A stretch of DNA of 63,101 nucleotides from Mesostigma viride. Taxonomy: Eukaryota; Streptophyta; Mesostigmatophyceae; Mesostigmatales; Mesostigmataceae. The stretch covers positions 1 through 63,101 of the forward strand of contig RPFO01001583.1 of NCBI GenBank assembly GCA_009746045.1, given 5' to 3'. Positions 17,570 to 30,485 of this stretch are shown piece after piece. The notes under the pieces were generated by a model, which saw only the letters and a list, made by a program, of their open reading frames with translations, did no database searches and was not told the DNA's origin. A program made the translations under genes and the position numbers. Every line of letters begins with the position of its first letter. Positions within the stretch are counted from its first letter, which is position 1.

Positions 17570-17809
17570 CTATTCCTCGGAATAGTTTTTTTTTATCCAT
17601 TCCACAAACGCGTTTGTCACAAACACCTTCCATGCTTTCTCAAGAACTTGTCCCCCTGATGTTTTTGAGTATTCAAACTCGTCATCCGAAGAAACCAACT
17701 CCGGCACATCCTCCGAGAGGGTCTCTAAATTGTCATCGGCTTTCCTTTTGCGCTTGTGGTTTCCGAAGCATTTTTTTTGTTCTTCTTCTGACATTTGTTC
17801 TGCAACCAT
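17570..17809 (-). CDS. small acidic 79-aa protein
   Basis: ATG 17809 to TAG at 17570. The basic motif HKRKRKADD near residue 20 could be a nuclear-localisation signal. It is followed by an acidic stretch (LSEDVPELVSSDDEFEY) and a C-terminal helix with Trp (AFVEWIKKNYSEE). It is the first gene of the minus-strand cluster, and the 20-base motif array lies upstream (17922-18323) in sense orientation. No family recognised. Confidence 0.4.
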   Translation of the reverse strand: MVAEQMSEEEQKKCFGNHKRKRKADDNLETLSEDVPELVSSDDEFEYSKTSGGQVLEKAWKVFVTNAFVEWIKKNYSEE

Positions 17810-17921
17810 GGAGTCATTTCGAGGGGGGTGTGGTTTAACGGGTGCAGATTTAAAGTAATTTGTTTTAGGTGAACGATGGTAAAAACTTCATTAGATATTT
17901 TAAACGAACGAGAAGCAACAG

Positions 17922-18323
17922 AAACGACGGCGGGCGTAACTATCATGGGAAACTTTGATATCACAAGATCACAATGGACACGAACGCGCTGCAACTTTCA
18001 CGACATATTCTTCGACATCGAAAATAAAAAAGAAACGACGGCGGGCGTAACTATCATGAAACATTGATCTTACAAGAAGCTGACGGGGATGCAACTTTCA
18101 CGACAAACACTTCGACATCGAAGATGCAAAAGAAACGACGGCGGGCGTAACTATCATGGAAAGATTGAGCTTACAAGATGACAAGTTAACTGACGGGGGT
18201 GCATCTTTCCCGAGATATATTTCGACATCGAAAAGGCAAAAGAAACGACGGCGGGCGTAACTAGCACAACCAATGTTGGTCATGTGCTCTTCCAGTAAGA
18301 CAAGAAACGACGGCGGGCGTAAC
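17922..18323 (-). repeat. Array of five 20-base motifs (GTTACGCCCGCCGTCGTTTC)
   Basis: Read on the minus strand, five identical copies start (plus-strand low ends) at 17922, 18032, 18132, 18242 and 18304. Spacings are 110, 100, 110 and 62. Three inter-motif units also share a TTCGATGTCGAA palindrome and GCACCCCCGTCAG-like text, so the repeat is a roughly 105-bp tandem unit. It lies upstream of the gene at 17570-17809. Related motifs occur at 15388, 57688-58242, 59913, 59984 and 60877. Confidence 0.85.
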
Positions 18324-18375
18324 TATCACACGGTCCAGGAAGAGTGACGTTGGCAGAATTATGGTGTTTGTAAAA

Positions 18376-19640
<1,265 letters not shown>

Positions 19641-19649
19641 GAGGGAGAG

Positions 19650-20050
19650 GGAGGGCGTAAGCGTAAGCGTAAGCCTAAGCGTAAGCGTAAGCGTAAACCT
19701 AAGCGTAAGCATAACCGTAAGCGTAAGCGTAACCGTAGGGAGAGGGAGGGCGTAAGCGTAAGCGTAAGCGTAAGCGTAAGCGTAAGCGTAAGCGTAAGCG
19801 TAAGCGTAAGCGTAAGCGTAAGCGTAAGCGTAAGCGTAAGCGTAAGCGTAAGCGTAAGCGTAAGCGTAAGCGTAAGCGTAAGCGTAAGCGTAAGCGTAAG
19901 CGTAAGCGTAAGCGTAAGCGTAAGCGTAAGCGTAAGCGTAAGCGTAAGCGTAAGCGTAAGCGTAAGCGTAAGCGTAAGCGTAAGCGTAAGCGTAACCGTA
20001 AGCGTAAGCGTAACCGTAAGCGTAACCGTAAGCGTAAGCGTAACCGTAAG
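19650..20050 (+). repeat. (GTAAGC)n hexamer array
   Basis: About 60 copies of the hexamer GTAAGC (equivalently CGTAAG), with GTAACC variants at both ends, are embedded in the purine tract. It is not a standard telomere repeat. Confidence 0.9.
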
Positions 20051-20681
<631 letters not shown>

Positions 20682-20689
20682 GGTTTAGC

Positions 20690-21440
20690 CACATCGTGTT
20701 TTGTTCTTGGATTGATGACGCACCGCACGCAACGCTCGTGACCTGCACCCGCAGGCGAAAAAGAACGAACCACAATGATAGCATGGTTGTGAGTGACAAT
20801 TGACGACATCACGCTACAAGGAGCATGACGCAAAAGGGATTAAAAATCGGCATGAAAAACCTGGTGAAAAATAAGAGGGAGAGGGGGGGAGAGGGAGAGG
20901 GAGAGAGAGTCGTCGTTCAGGAAGCCGGCATGACGCAAAATGGGATGAATACTCAACATGACAGGTGAAAAAACATGAGAAAAACAACGTACATAAAATC
21001 CCGCAACTCACTCTTGTTGTTGCTGATGCTGCTGTCGTTGTTCTTGTTGTCAGGCCCGTTGTTCTTGATTTAATGATGTAAGTGCTGCTCGTACGCAACG
21101 CTCGTGACCTGCACCCGCAGGCGAAAAAGAACGAACCACAATGATAGTATTGTTGTGAGTGACAATTGACGACATCACGCTACAAGGAGCATGACGCAAA
21201 AGGGATTTAAAATCGGCATGAAAAACCTGGTGAAAAATAAGAGGGAGAGGGGGGGAGAGGGAGAGGGAGAGAGAGTCGTCGTTCAGGAAGCCGTCATGAC
21301 GCAAAATGGGATGAATACTCAACATGCCAGGTGAAAAAAAAAATAGAAAAACCACGTACGTAAAATCCCGCAACTCACTCTTGTTGGAGCTGATGCTGCT
21401 GTCGTTGTTGTTGTTGTCAGGCCCGTTGTTCTTGATTTCC
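20690..21440 (+). repeat. 366-bp tandem duplication with partial third copy
   Basis: The unit beginning near CGCAACGCTCGTGACC is present at 20728 and 21094. A partial copy (CTGCACCCGCAGGCGAAAA) lies at about 21483. Each unit has a GA-rich patch and a TTGTTGTTGTT-like patch. No gene is supported between 20,690 and 21,690. Confidence 0.85.
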
Positions 21441-21690
21441 AAAGAAGAAAGCCGTGAAGCTGCTCGTACGCATTATGGGGGCTGCACCCGCAGGCGAAAA
21501 AGAACGTGGACCACAGTCGGTCACTGGACGTGCGGTGGCGGGCGTGGTGGGCGCATCCGGCGGTGCGCGCCTGCAAAACACCGCATCAATTACCTGGGCG
21601 GGCTGGGTGCGCACCTTCCAAAGTCCCTGGTGTGTGTCAGTGCAGCGTCGACATGGCATGCGAGGATATGTGCGTACGTACGACGAATCA

Positions 21691-22276
21691 TGTGAAACGA
21701 CTGGTCCAACCTGAAAAATTTTAAATTTTTGCCGTGTCCAGTAACGGTCCTAGGTTGCACCCGCGGGACGTTCCGACAGCTGTACAGAAAAGATCACAAA
21801 GATACGCCGCGCAACGACGCCTGTGCCCGGCAAATCATTTGTGAGCCCGGAACTGAACAGTCACTGCAAATGTCGAGTATTTATTGCTCCATCCCCACAA
21901 AAAAGCGTTCCGGACCTGTTCGAAGCGAAGAGCACTGACAGGGATCGGACCCGAGCCAGATTTGTGTGCGGACCATGATGGCTGGCCTCCCTCACTCCGC
22001 AACCTCACTCTGGACGCAGGTTCGAATCCTGTCAGTGCTATTCGCTTCGAACAGTTCCGGAACGCTTTTTTTGGGGGGGTGGAGCAATAGATTTTCGACG
22101 TTTGTAGTGACTGTTCAGTTCCCGACTCACATTTGCCGGGCACTGGCGTCATTCCGCGGCGTATCTTTCTGATCTATTCTGTACAGCTGCCGGAACGTCC
22201 CGCGGGTGCAACCTAGGACCGTTACTGGACACGGCAAAAATTCAAAATTTTTTTAGGTTGGACCAGTCGTTTCACA
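21691..22276. mobile_element. Foldback element with ~245-bp terminal inverted repeats
   Basis: The end TGTGAAACGACTGGTCCAAC at 21691 is matched inverted at 22276. The arms include CGTGTCCAGTAACGG and GGTTGCACCCGCGGGACG and continue to the centre. The middle (about 21930-22045) holds AGCACTGACAGG and its inverse CCTGTCAGTGCT, plus GCAGGTTCGAATCCTG, which is a tRNA TPsiC-arm and acceptor look-alike. No transposase is encoded. It is a non-autonomous foldback/MITE-type element. Target duplications are not obvious. Confidence 0.75.
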
Positions 22277-22877
22277 CCAAACGACTTTTTGCACCAATAG
22301 GAGTCGACACTGCGTGTTCAGACTCCCAAGTACTCGGGCACCCACACCTGCCGGGGGAGTACATTGTAATGCTATTCACTAGAACAGTTCCGGATGTAGC
22401 GTTAGTGATGATGTTGTACAATATATTTCAATCACGTTTGTCAGAGTGTGCGTTTTTCCGACATGTAGGGCAGGTTGTACAACATTCTGTGCGCCAACCA
22501 TGTGTACTACATGTATCGATTAGTATCACTACATGTATATTCCGTCATGATCGCAGGATTAGTAACTACTGGGCTACATGTTAGTGTACCCTTACTAGGC
22601 TACTATGTAGAACCTTCAGAACCTGATTCTACCTTCCAAAATTCTAATTATGCGCCATGGATCAGTTTTGAAATGTAGAACGAGCCTACGTGGAGGGCAT
22701 GACATCAGTCCAGCTGGCACCGCCGCGCACCATGACCGAGGGAACACGCCGTCACGTGCATGTAATGCAATGTTTGGAGACGACGGGCATGCATGCATGG
22801 TTAATTTTTGGCGGCGAATATTTTCCGCGCCAAAAAAATTCCGCGGTACCCTCCGTACCGTGAAAAGTGGGTGCACG
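22277..22877. other. Gene-free stretch
   Basis: About 600 bases between the foldback element and the left inverted-repeat arm. I see no gene, RNA or repeat in it that I can support. Confidence 0.5.
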
Positions 22878-23020
22878 GTGCGCGCACCCCTTGCGGAAGT
22901 GGCCATGGCGACTGCTTTTAGACGAAACGTGACAAATCTGGCTCGCGGAAAGCAGAAAAAATGCTCGATTCTTGGAGAAAATTAGTTACTGATTCTAATT
23001 TATGGTGGGATAGTTGCGAT

Positions 23021-23419
23021 CTATAATGTCGCGGGCTCTTTTTCTTTACCATCGGCAGGGGGGTCCGGCCTGAATTTCTGTCGGGATGAATAAAGTATAA
23101 TTGATGCCTGCAGGTGTGATTGTCGATTGTTGCCAGTTTTGATGGTCCTAATGGAAGCTAGTTTAATGATGTTTCTAAAGCCGTAAAAATTCCCGCTGCT
23201 ATCTTTACCTTTCCCGTCATTTTGCGGTAAGATAACATTAGGCCTGCGCCATGCGCGCCCGACCTCTCCATGAAAGGGTGGCCTTTCTTGTGCGCCTGGG
23301 CACGAATAAATGCCCGTTATGGTACGTTCTTGTATTAAACGTCCTAAGATAGCGCTTTCCTGCTTTCTTACCTCGTTGAGCGTAAGCTTTTTGCCTTCTT
23401 TCCGGCCAGATGCAGCCAT
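23021..23419 (-). CDS. ORF of ~132 codons kept open in both arms (doubtful gene)
   Basis: ATG 23419 opens MAASGRKEGKKLTLNEVRKQ. The mirror copy in the right arm, from about 56042 on the plus strand, has CTG instead of ATG but stays open for a similar length. It shares TITGIYSCPGAQE, NVILPQNDGKGKD and SGNFYGFRNIIKL, with a local indel near 23250/56205. Preservation of frame despite divergence hints at coding. There is no recognised domain, and chance is possible. Confidence 0.3.
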   Translation of the reverse strand: MAASGRKEGKKLTLNEVRKQESAILGRLIQERTITGIYSCPGAQERPPFHGEVGRAWRRPNVILPQNDGKGKDSSGNFYGFRNIIKLASIRTIKTGNNRQSHLQASIILYSSRQKFRPDPPADGKEKEPATL

Positions 23420-24084
23420 GAAGTTGCGGGTCCTGGCGCTGCATCGCTGGATTCCTGGATGTTTTTAAGCAAGTTCGTCTGTGACGTGGCTGGCTTGCTG
23501 CAGCGCGTGGCCCACAACCTGTCGGGAAGGTGTAATGCTTTTATTTCCATGCTTCTCTGAAATTTCTTTTGCTTTATAGACAGTTGTGTTCGAGGAAATT
23601 CACGCGGTCTTCCTAAGCAGCGGCATCATTTTCCCCAGACACTGACGAGCTGGCACCTGTCTCCTAAAGAGAGCGGCTCGTGCTTGTTAGAAAGGAGGCA
23701 GTGTGCATTTTGCGGGACACAATGCTTTGGTGGCACATGCGTCAGGTAGGCTGTTCCAATGGTCTCTTCACCTTTCCCACTGAGTAAATGTTAGCATTTG
23801 TCATGCTAACCAGAGCAGCTAGCCACAGGTTGGCTGGATAAAAAGTCAGCTTATTTTCTCTTTATATACTGCGTGTGTGGTCCTCCACGTGTCCGGCTTG
23901 TTGGGCATTTTGGAAGAGGGTTTATAATGTGTTGTTGGGTGGAACAACTTGGTTGTTGGCACAAAATCACACATTATTAGCCTGAGATAGGCATGACATA
24001 TGCTGCTCAGGCGTGTCGTCCTACCAGCCTTGTTGTTAAGGGTAGACTCACAAGGCTGGCTGTGCCGATGGAGGGGTGGGGCGT

Positions 24085-25071
24085 GCTAGCCCCCCCCCAC
24101 ACCCACGCATGCATGCTAGCCCACCCCCACACCCACGCATGCATGCTAGCCCCGGCCCCGGCCCCCCCACACCCACGCATGCATGCTAGCCCCCCCCACA
24201 CCCACGCATGCATGCTAGCCCACACTCACACCCACGCATGCATGCTAGCCCACCCCCACACCCACGCATGCATGCTAGCCCCCCCACACACCCACGCATG
24301 CATGCCAGCCCCCCCACACACCCACGCATGCATGACCGCCCCCCCCACACCCACGCATGCATGCTAGCCCACCCCCACACCCACGCATGCATGCTAGCCC
24401 CCCCACACACCCACGCATGGATGCCAGCCCCCACACACACCCACGCATGCATGACAGCCCCCCCACACACCCACGCATGCATGCTAGCCCCCCACACACA
24501 CCCACGCATGCATGCCAGCCCCCCCACACACCCACGCATGCATGACCGCCCCCCCCACACCCACGCATGCATGCTAGCCCACCCCCACACCCACGCATGC
24601 ATGCTAGCCCCCCCACACACCCACGCATGGATGCCAGCCCCCACACACACCCACGCATGCATGACAGCCCCCCCACACACCCACGCATGCATGCTAGCCC
24701 CCCACACACACCCACGCATGCATGCCAGCCCCCATACACACCCACGCATGCATGCCAGCCCCCCCCCACACTTACGCATGCATGCTAGCCCCCCACACAC
24801 ACCCACGCATGCATGCCAGCCCCCCCCACACCCACGCATGCATGCCAGCCCCCCCCACACTTACGCATGCATGCTAGCCCCCCACACACACCCACGCATG
24901 CATGCCAGCCCCCCCCACACCCACGCATGCAGGCTAGCCCAACCCCACACCCACGCATGCATGCCAGCCCACCCCCACACCCACACGTGCATGCCAGCCC
25001 ACCCCCACACCCACGCATGCATGCCAGCCCACCCCCACACCCACGCGTGCATGCCAGCCCACCCCTAGCTT
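24085..25071 (+). repeat. Minisatellite, ~29-bp unit with GCATGCATGC
   Basis: About 33 copies of CACCCACGCATGCATGCTAGC-like units separated by C-rich spacers (lengths 27-30). A four-unit block is itself duplicated (24300-24480 and 24490-24670). The unit carries the alternating palindrome GCATGCATGC. Peptides read from it are repeat artefacts. The inverse copy lies at 54603-55383. Confidence 0.95.
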
Positions 25072-25340
25072 GAGCGTGCTTGTAAAGTTTTTGCATGGTT
25101 TATTAAAATGAGTGGAATATGTATTTATTGCATTAAATGTTAATTTTATTGATCATGAATGAAAATGGTCAACATTGCCGAAGTGCCCCTAAATTGCTCA
25201 ATATTGTGTGCTCAAGAATTCAATGAGGATTGTCATCATGGAAACCCGCACAAATTCACGATTCCGGGCATGCATGTGAAAGTATCAAGAACAATTTTCA
25301 ATTAAGAATGGTATCTCATTGTTCCATGAATCAATATGAC

Positions 25341-28300
25341 TCCATGTACGTAGACAAGCCATGATGACCCCATGGGAGCCTAAATCCTCATCATTAAATA
25401 CATAAATGCCACCCATGTACGTAGACGGGCCATGATGACACCAATGGAGCCTGAATCCTCATCATTAATTACATAAATGCCAACCATGTACATACACGGG
25501 CAATGATGACACCATGGGAGCCTGAATCCTCATCATTAATTACATAAATGCCAACCATGTACGTAGGCCAGCCATGATGACACTGTGGGAGCCTGAATCC
25601 TCATCATTAATTTCATACATGCCAACAACACGTAGACGGGCCATAATGACACCACGGGAGCCTGAATCCTGATCATTTTTTTTTCTTTGACATCCATGTA
25701 CGTAGGCCAGCCATGATGACACCATGGGAGCCTGAATCCTCATCATTTTTTTTCTGAGACATCCATGTACGTAGGCCAGCCATGATGACACCATGGGAGC
25801 CTGAATCCTCATCATTTTTTTTCTGAGACATCCATGTACGTAGGCCAGCCATGATGACACCATGGGAGCCTGAATCCTCATCATTAAATACATACATGCC
25901 ATCCATGTACGTAGACAGGCCATGACATCTGACACCATGGGAGCCTGAATCCTCATCATTTACTATTCCTTGACATCCATGTACGTAGACGGGCCATGAT
26001 GACACCATGGGAGCCTGAATCCTCTTCATTTTTTTTTCTTTGACATCCATGTACATACGTAGGCCAGCCATGATGACACCAATGGAGCCTGAATCCTCAT
26101 CATTAATTACATACATAAATGCCATGATCATCAATGACCCCATGGGAGCCTGAATCCTCATCATTAAATACATAAATGCCACGGTCCATGTACGTAGACG
26201 GGCCATGATGACACCAATGGAGCCTGAATCCTCATCATTAATTACATAAATGCCAACCATGTACATACACGGGCAATGATGACACCATGGGAGCCTGAAT
26301 CCTCATCATTAATTACATAAATGCCAACCATGTACGTAGGCCAGCCATGATGACACTATGGGAGCCTGAATCCTCATCATTCATTTCATACATGCCAACA
26401 ACACGTAGACGGGCCATAATGACACCACGGGAGCCTGAATCCTCATCATTTTTTTTTCTTTGACATCCATGTACGTAGGCCAGCCATGATGACACCATGG
26501 GAGCCTGAATCCTCATCATTTTTTTTCTGAGACATCCATGTACGTAGGCCAGCCATGATGACACCATGGGAGCCTGAATCCTCATCATTAAATACATACA
26601 TGCCATCCATGTACGTAGACAGGCCATGATGACACCATGGGAGCCTGAATCCTCATCATTTACTATTCCTTGACATCCATGTACGTAGACGGGCCATGAT
26701 GACACCATGGGAGCCTGAATCCTCATCATTTTTTTTTCTTTGACATCCATGTACATACGTAGGCCAGCCATGATGACACCAATGGAGCCTGAATTCTCAT
26801 CATTAATTACATACATGCCATCCATGTACGTAGACAGGCCATGACATCTGACACCATGGGAGCCTGAATCCTCATCATTTACTATTCCTTGACATCCATG
26901 TACGTAGACGGGCCATGATGACACCATGGGAGCCTGAATCCTCATCATTTTTTTTTCTTTGACATCCATGTACATACGTAGGCCAGCCATGATGACACCA
27001 ATGGAGCCTGAATCCTCATCATTAATTACATACATAAATGCCAACCATGTACATACACGGGCAATGATGACACCAATGGAGCCTGAATCCTCATCATTAA
27101 TTACATAAATGGCAACCATGTACATACACGGGCAATGATGACACCATGGGAGCCTGAATCCTCATCATTTTTTTTTTCTTTGACATCCATGTACATACGT
27201 AGGCCAGCCATGATGACACCAATGGAGCCTGAATCCTCATCATTAATTACATACATGCCATCCATGTACGTAGACAAGCCATGATGACCCCATGGGAGCC
27301 TGAATCCTCATCATTAATTACATACATGCCATCCATGTACGTAGACAGGCCATGATGACACCATGGGAGCCTGAATCCTCATCATTTACTATTCCTTGAC
27401 ATCCATGTACGTAGGCCAGCCATGGAGACACCATGGGAGCCTGAATCCTCCTCATTAATTACATAAATGCCAACCATGTACGTAGACAAGCCATGATGAC
27501 CCCATGGGAGCCTGAATCCTCATCATTAATTACATAAATGCCATCCATGTACGTAGACGGGCCATGATGACACCATGGGAGCCTGAATCCTCATCATTTA
27601 CTATTCCTTGACATCCATGTACGTAGGCCAGCCATGGAGACACCATGGGAGCCTGAATCCTCCTCATTAATTACATAAATGCCAACCATGTACGTAGACA
27701 AGCCATGATGACCCCATGGGAGCCTGAATCCTCATCATTAATTACATAAATGCCATCCATGTAAGTAGACGGGCCATGATGACACCATGGGAGCCTGAAT
27801 CCTCCTCATTAATTACATAAATGCCAACCATGTACGTAGACAAGCCATGATGACACCATGGGAGCCTGAATCCTCATCATTAATTACATAAATGCCATCC
27901 ATGTACGTAGACGGGCCATGATGACACCATGGGAGCCTGAATCCTCATCATTAATTACATAAATGCCAACCATGTACGTAGGCCAGCCATGGAGACACCA
28001 TGGGAGCCTGAATCCTCATCATTAATTACATACATGCCAACAATGTAGGTAGACAAGCCATGATGACACCATGGGAGCCTGAATCCTCATCATTTATTTT
28101 ATGAGACATCCATGTACGTAGGCCAGCCATGATGACACCATGGGAGCCTGAATCCTCATCATTTCTTTTTCTTTGACATCCATGTACGTAGGCCAGCCAT
28201 GATGACACCATGGGAGCCTGAATCCTCCTCATTAATTACATACATGCCATCCATGTACGTACACGGGCCATGATGACACCATGGGAGCCTGAATCCTCAT

Positions 28301-30485
28301 CATTTACTATTCCTTGACATCCATGTACGTAGGCCAGCCATGGAGACACCATGGGAGCCTGAATCCTCATCATTAATTACATAAATGCCAACCATGTACG
28401 TAGACAAGCCATGATGACACCATGGGAGCCTGAATCCTCCTCATTAATTACATAAATGCCAACCATGTACGTAGACAAGCCATGATGACACCATGGGAGC
28501 CTGAATCCTCATCATTAATTACATACATGCCATCCATGTACGTAGACAGGCCATGATGACACCATGGGAGCCTGAATCCTCATCATTTACTATTCCTTGA
28601 CATCCATGTACGTAGGCCAGCCATGGAGACACCATGGGAGCCTGAATCCTCCTCATTAATTACATAAATGCCAACCATGTACGTAGACAAGCCATGATGA
28701 CCCCATGGGAGCCTGAATCCTCATCATTAATTACATAAATGCCATCCATGTACGTAGACGGGCCATGATGACACCATGGGAGCCTGAATCCTTATCATTT
28801 ACTATTCCTTGACATCCATGTACGTAGGCCAGCCATGGAGACACCATGGGAGCCTGAATCCTCATCATTAATTACATAAATGCCAACCATGTACGTAGAC
28901 AAGCCATGATGACACCATGGGAGCCTGAATCCTCCTCATTAATTACATAAATGCCAACCATGTACGTAGACAAGCCATGATGACACCATGGGAGCCTGAA
29001 TCCTCATCATTAATTACATACATGCCATCCATGTACGTAGACAGGCCATGATGACACCATGGGAGCCTGAATCCTCATCATTTACTATTCCTTGACATCC
29101 ATGTACGTAGGCCAGCCATGGAGACACCATGGGAGCCTGAATCCTCCTCATTAATTACATAAATGCCAACCATGTACGTAGACAAGCCATGATGACACCA
29201 TGGGAGCCTGAATCCTCATCATTTACTATTCCTTGACATCCATGTACGTAGGCCAGCCATGATGACACCAATGGAGCCTGAATCCTCCTCGTTAATTACA
29301 TAAATGCCAACCATGTACGTAGACAAGCCATGATGACCCCATGGGAGCCTGAATCCTCATCATTTACTATTCCTTGACATCCATGTACGTAGACGGGCCA
29401 TGATGACACCATGGGAGCCTGAATCCTCATCATTTACTATTCCTTGACATCCATGTACGTAGGCCAGCCATGATGACACCAATGGAGCCTGAATCCTCTT
29501 CATTTTCTTAATGAGAGGATTCAGGTTACATAAATGCCAACCATGTAGGTAGACAAGCCATGATGACACCATGGGAGCCTGAATCCTCATCATTTACTAT
29601 TCCTTGACATCCATGTACGTAGGCCAGCCATGGAGACACCATGGGAGCCTGAATCCTCCTCATTAATTACATAAATGCCAACCATGTACGTAGACAAGCC
29701 ATGATGACCCCATGGGAGCCTGAATCCTCATCATTAATTACATAAATGCCATCCATGTAAGTAGACGGGCCATGATGACACCATGGGAGCCTGAATCCTC
29801 CTCATTAATTACATAAATGCCAACCATGTACGTAGACAAGCCATGATGACACCATGGGAGCCTGAATCCTCATCATTAATTACATAAATGCCATCCATGT
29901 ACGTAGACGGGCCATGATGACACCATGGGAGCCTGAATCCTCATCATTAATTACATAAATGCCATTCATGTACGTAGGCCAGCCATGGAGACACCATGGG
30001 AGCCTGAATCCTCATCATTAATTACATACATGCCAACAATGTAGGTAGACAAGCCATGATGACACCATGGGAGCCTGAATCCTCATCATTTATTTTATGA
30101 GACATCCATGTACGTAGGCCAGCCATGATGACACCATGGGAGCCTGAATCCTCATCATTTCTTTTTCTTTGACATCCATGTACGTAGGCCAGCCATGATG
30201 ACACCATGGGAGCCTGAATCCTCCTCATTAATTACATACATGCCATCCATGTACGTACACGGGCCATGATGACACCATGGGAGCCTGAATCCTCCTCATT
30301 TACTATTCCTTGACATCCATGTACGTAGACGGGCCATGATGACACCATGGGAGCCTGAATCCTCATCATTTTTTTTTCTTTGACATCCATGTACATACGT
30401 AGGCCAGCCATGATGACACCAATGGAGCCTGAATCCTCATCATTAATTACATACATAAATGCCATGATCATCAATGACCCCATGG
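25341..30485 (+). repeat. Satellite array, ~70-bp monomer (block 1)
   Basis: Tandem 70-71-bp monomers of the form CCATGTACGTAG...CCATGATGACACCATGG GAGCCTGAATCC TCATCATT, followed by one of several variable linkers (AATTACATAAATGCCA, TACTATTCCTTGACAT, TTTTTTTCTTTGACAT, and others). TCATCAT and ATGATGA within a monomer form a short inverted repeat. Linker types are arranged in higher-order blocks. Peptides such as DEDSGSHGVIMA read from the opposite strand are repeat artefacts. Confidence 0.95.

Larger units (their letters stand above)
22878..25340 (+). repeat. Left arm of 33.7-kb inverted-repeat block
   Basis: The sequence from about 22878 is matched in inverse orientation by 54330-56586, with scattered substitutions and small indels. 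Matching landmarks include GACGAAACGTGACAAATCTG at the outer end, GTTACTGATTCTAATTTATGG, and GGTTTATTAAAATGAGTGG near the inner end. The arm contains the minisatellite at 24085-25071. Pairing continues collinearly into the first several satellite monomers on each side, so the true arms are about 3 kb. Confidence 0.9.

Noticed and set aside
19650-20050. Interstitial telomere
   Set aside because: GTAAGC is not a known telomere repeat form such as TTAGGG or TTTAGGG, and it lies within purine microsatellite.
21932-22046. tRNA gene in the foldback element
   Set aside because: The acceptor and T-arm match, but no D-arm or anticodon arm can be drawn and the centre is too long.
24007-25096. His/Ala/Pro or Cys/Gly/Trp-rich repeat proteins
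   Set aside because: They are direct translations of the 29-bp minisatellite in both strands; the same applies to 54575-55383.
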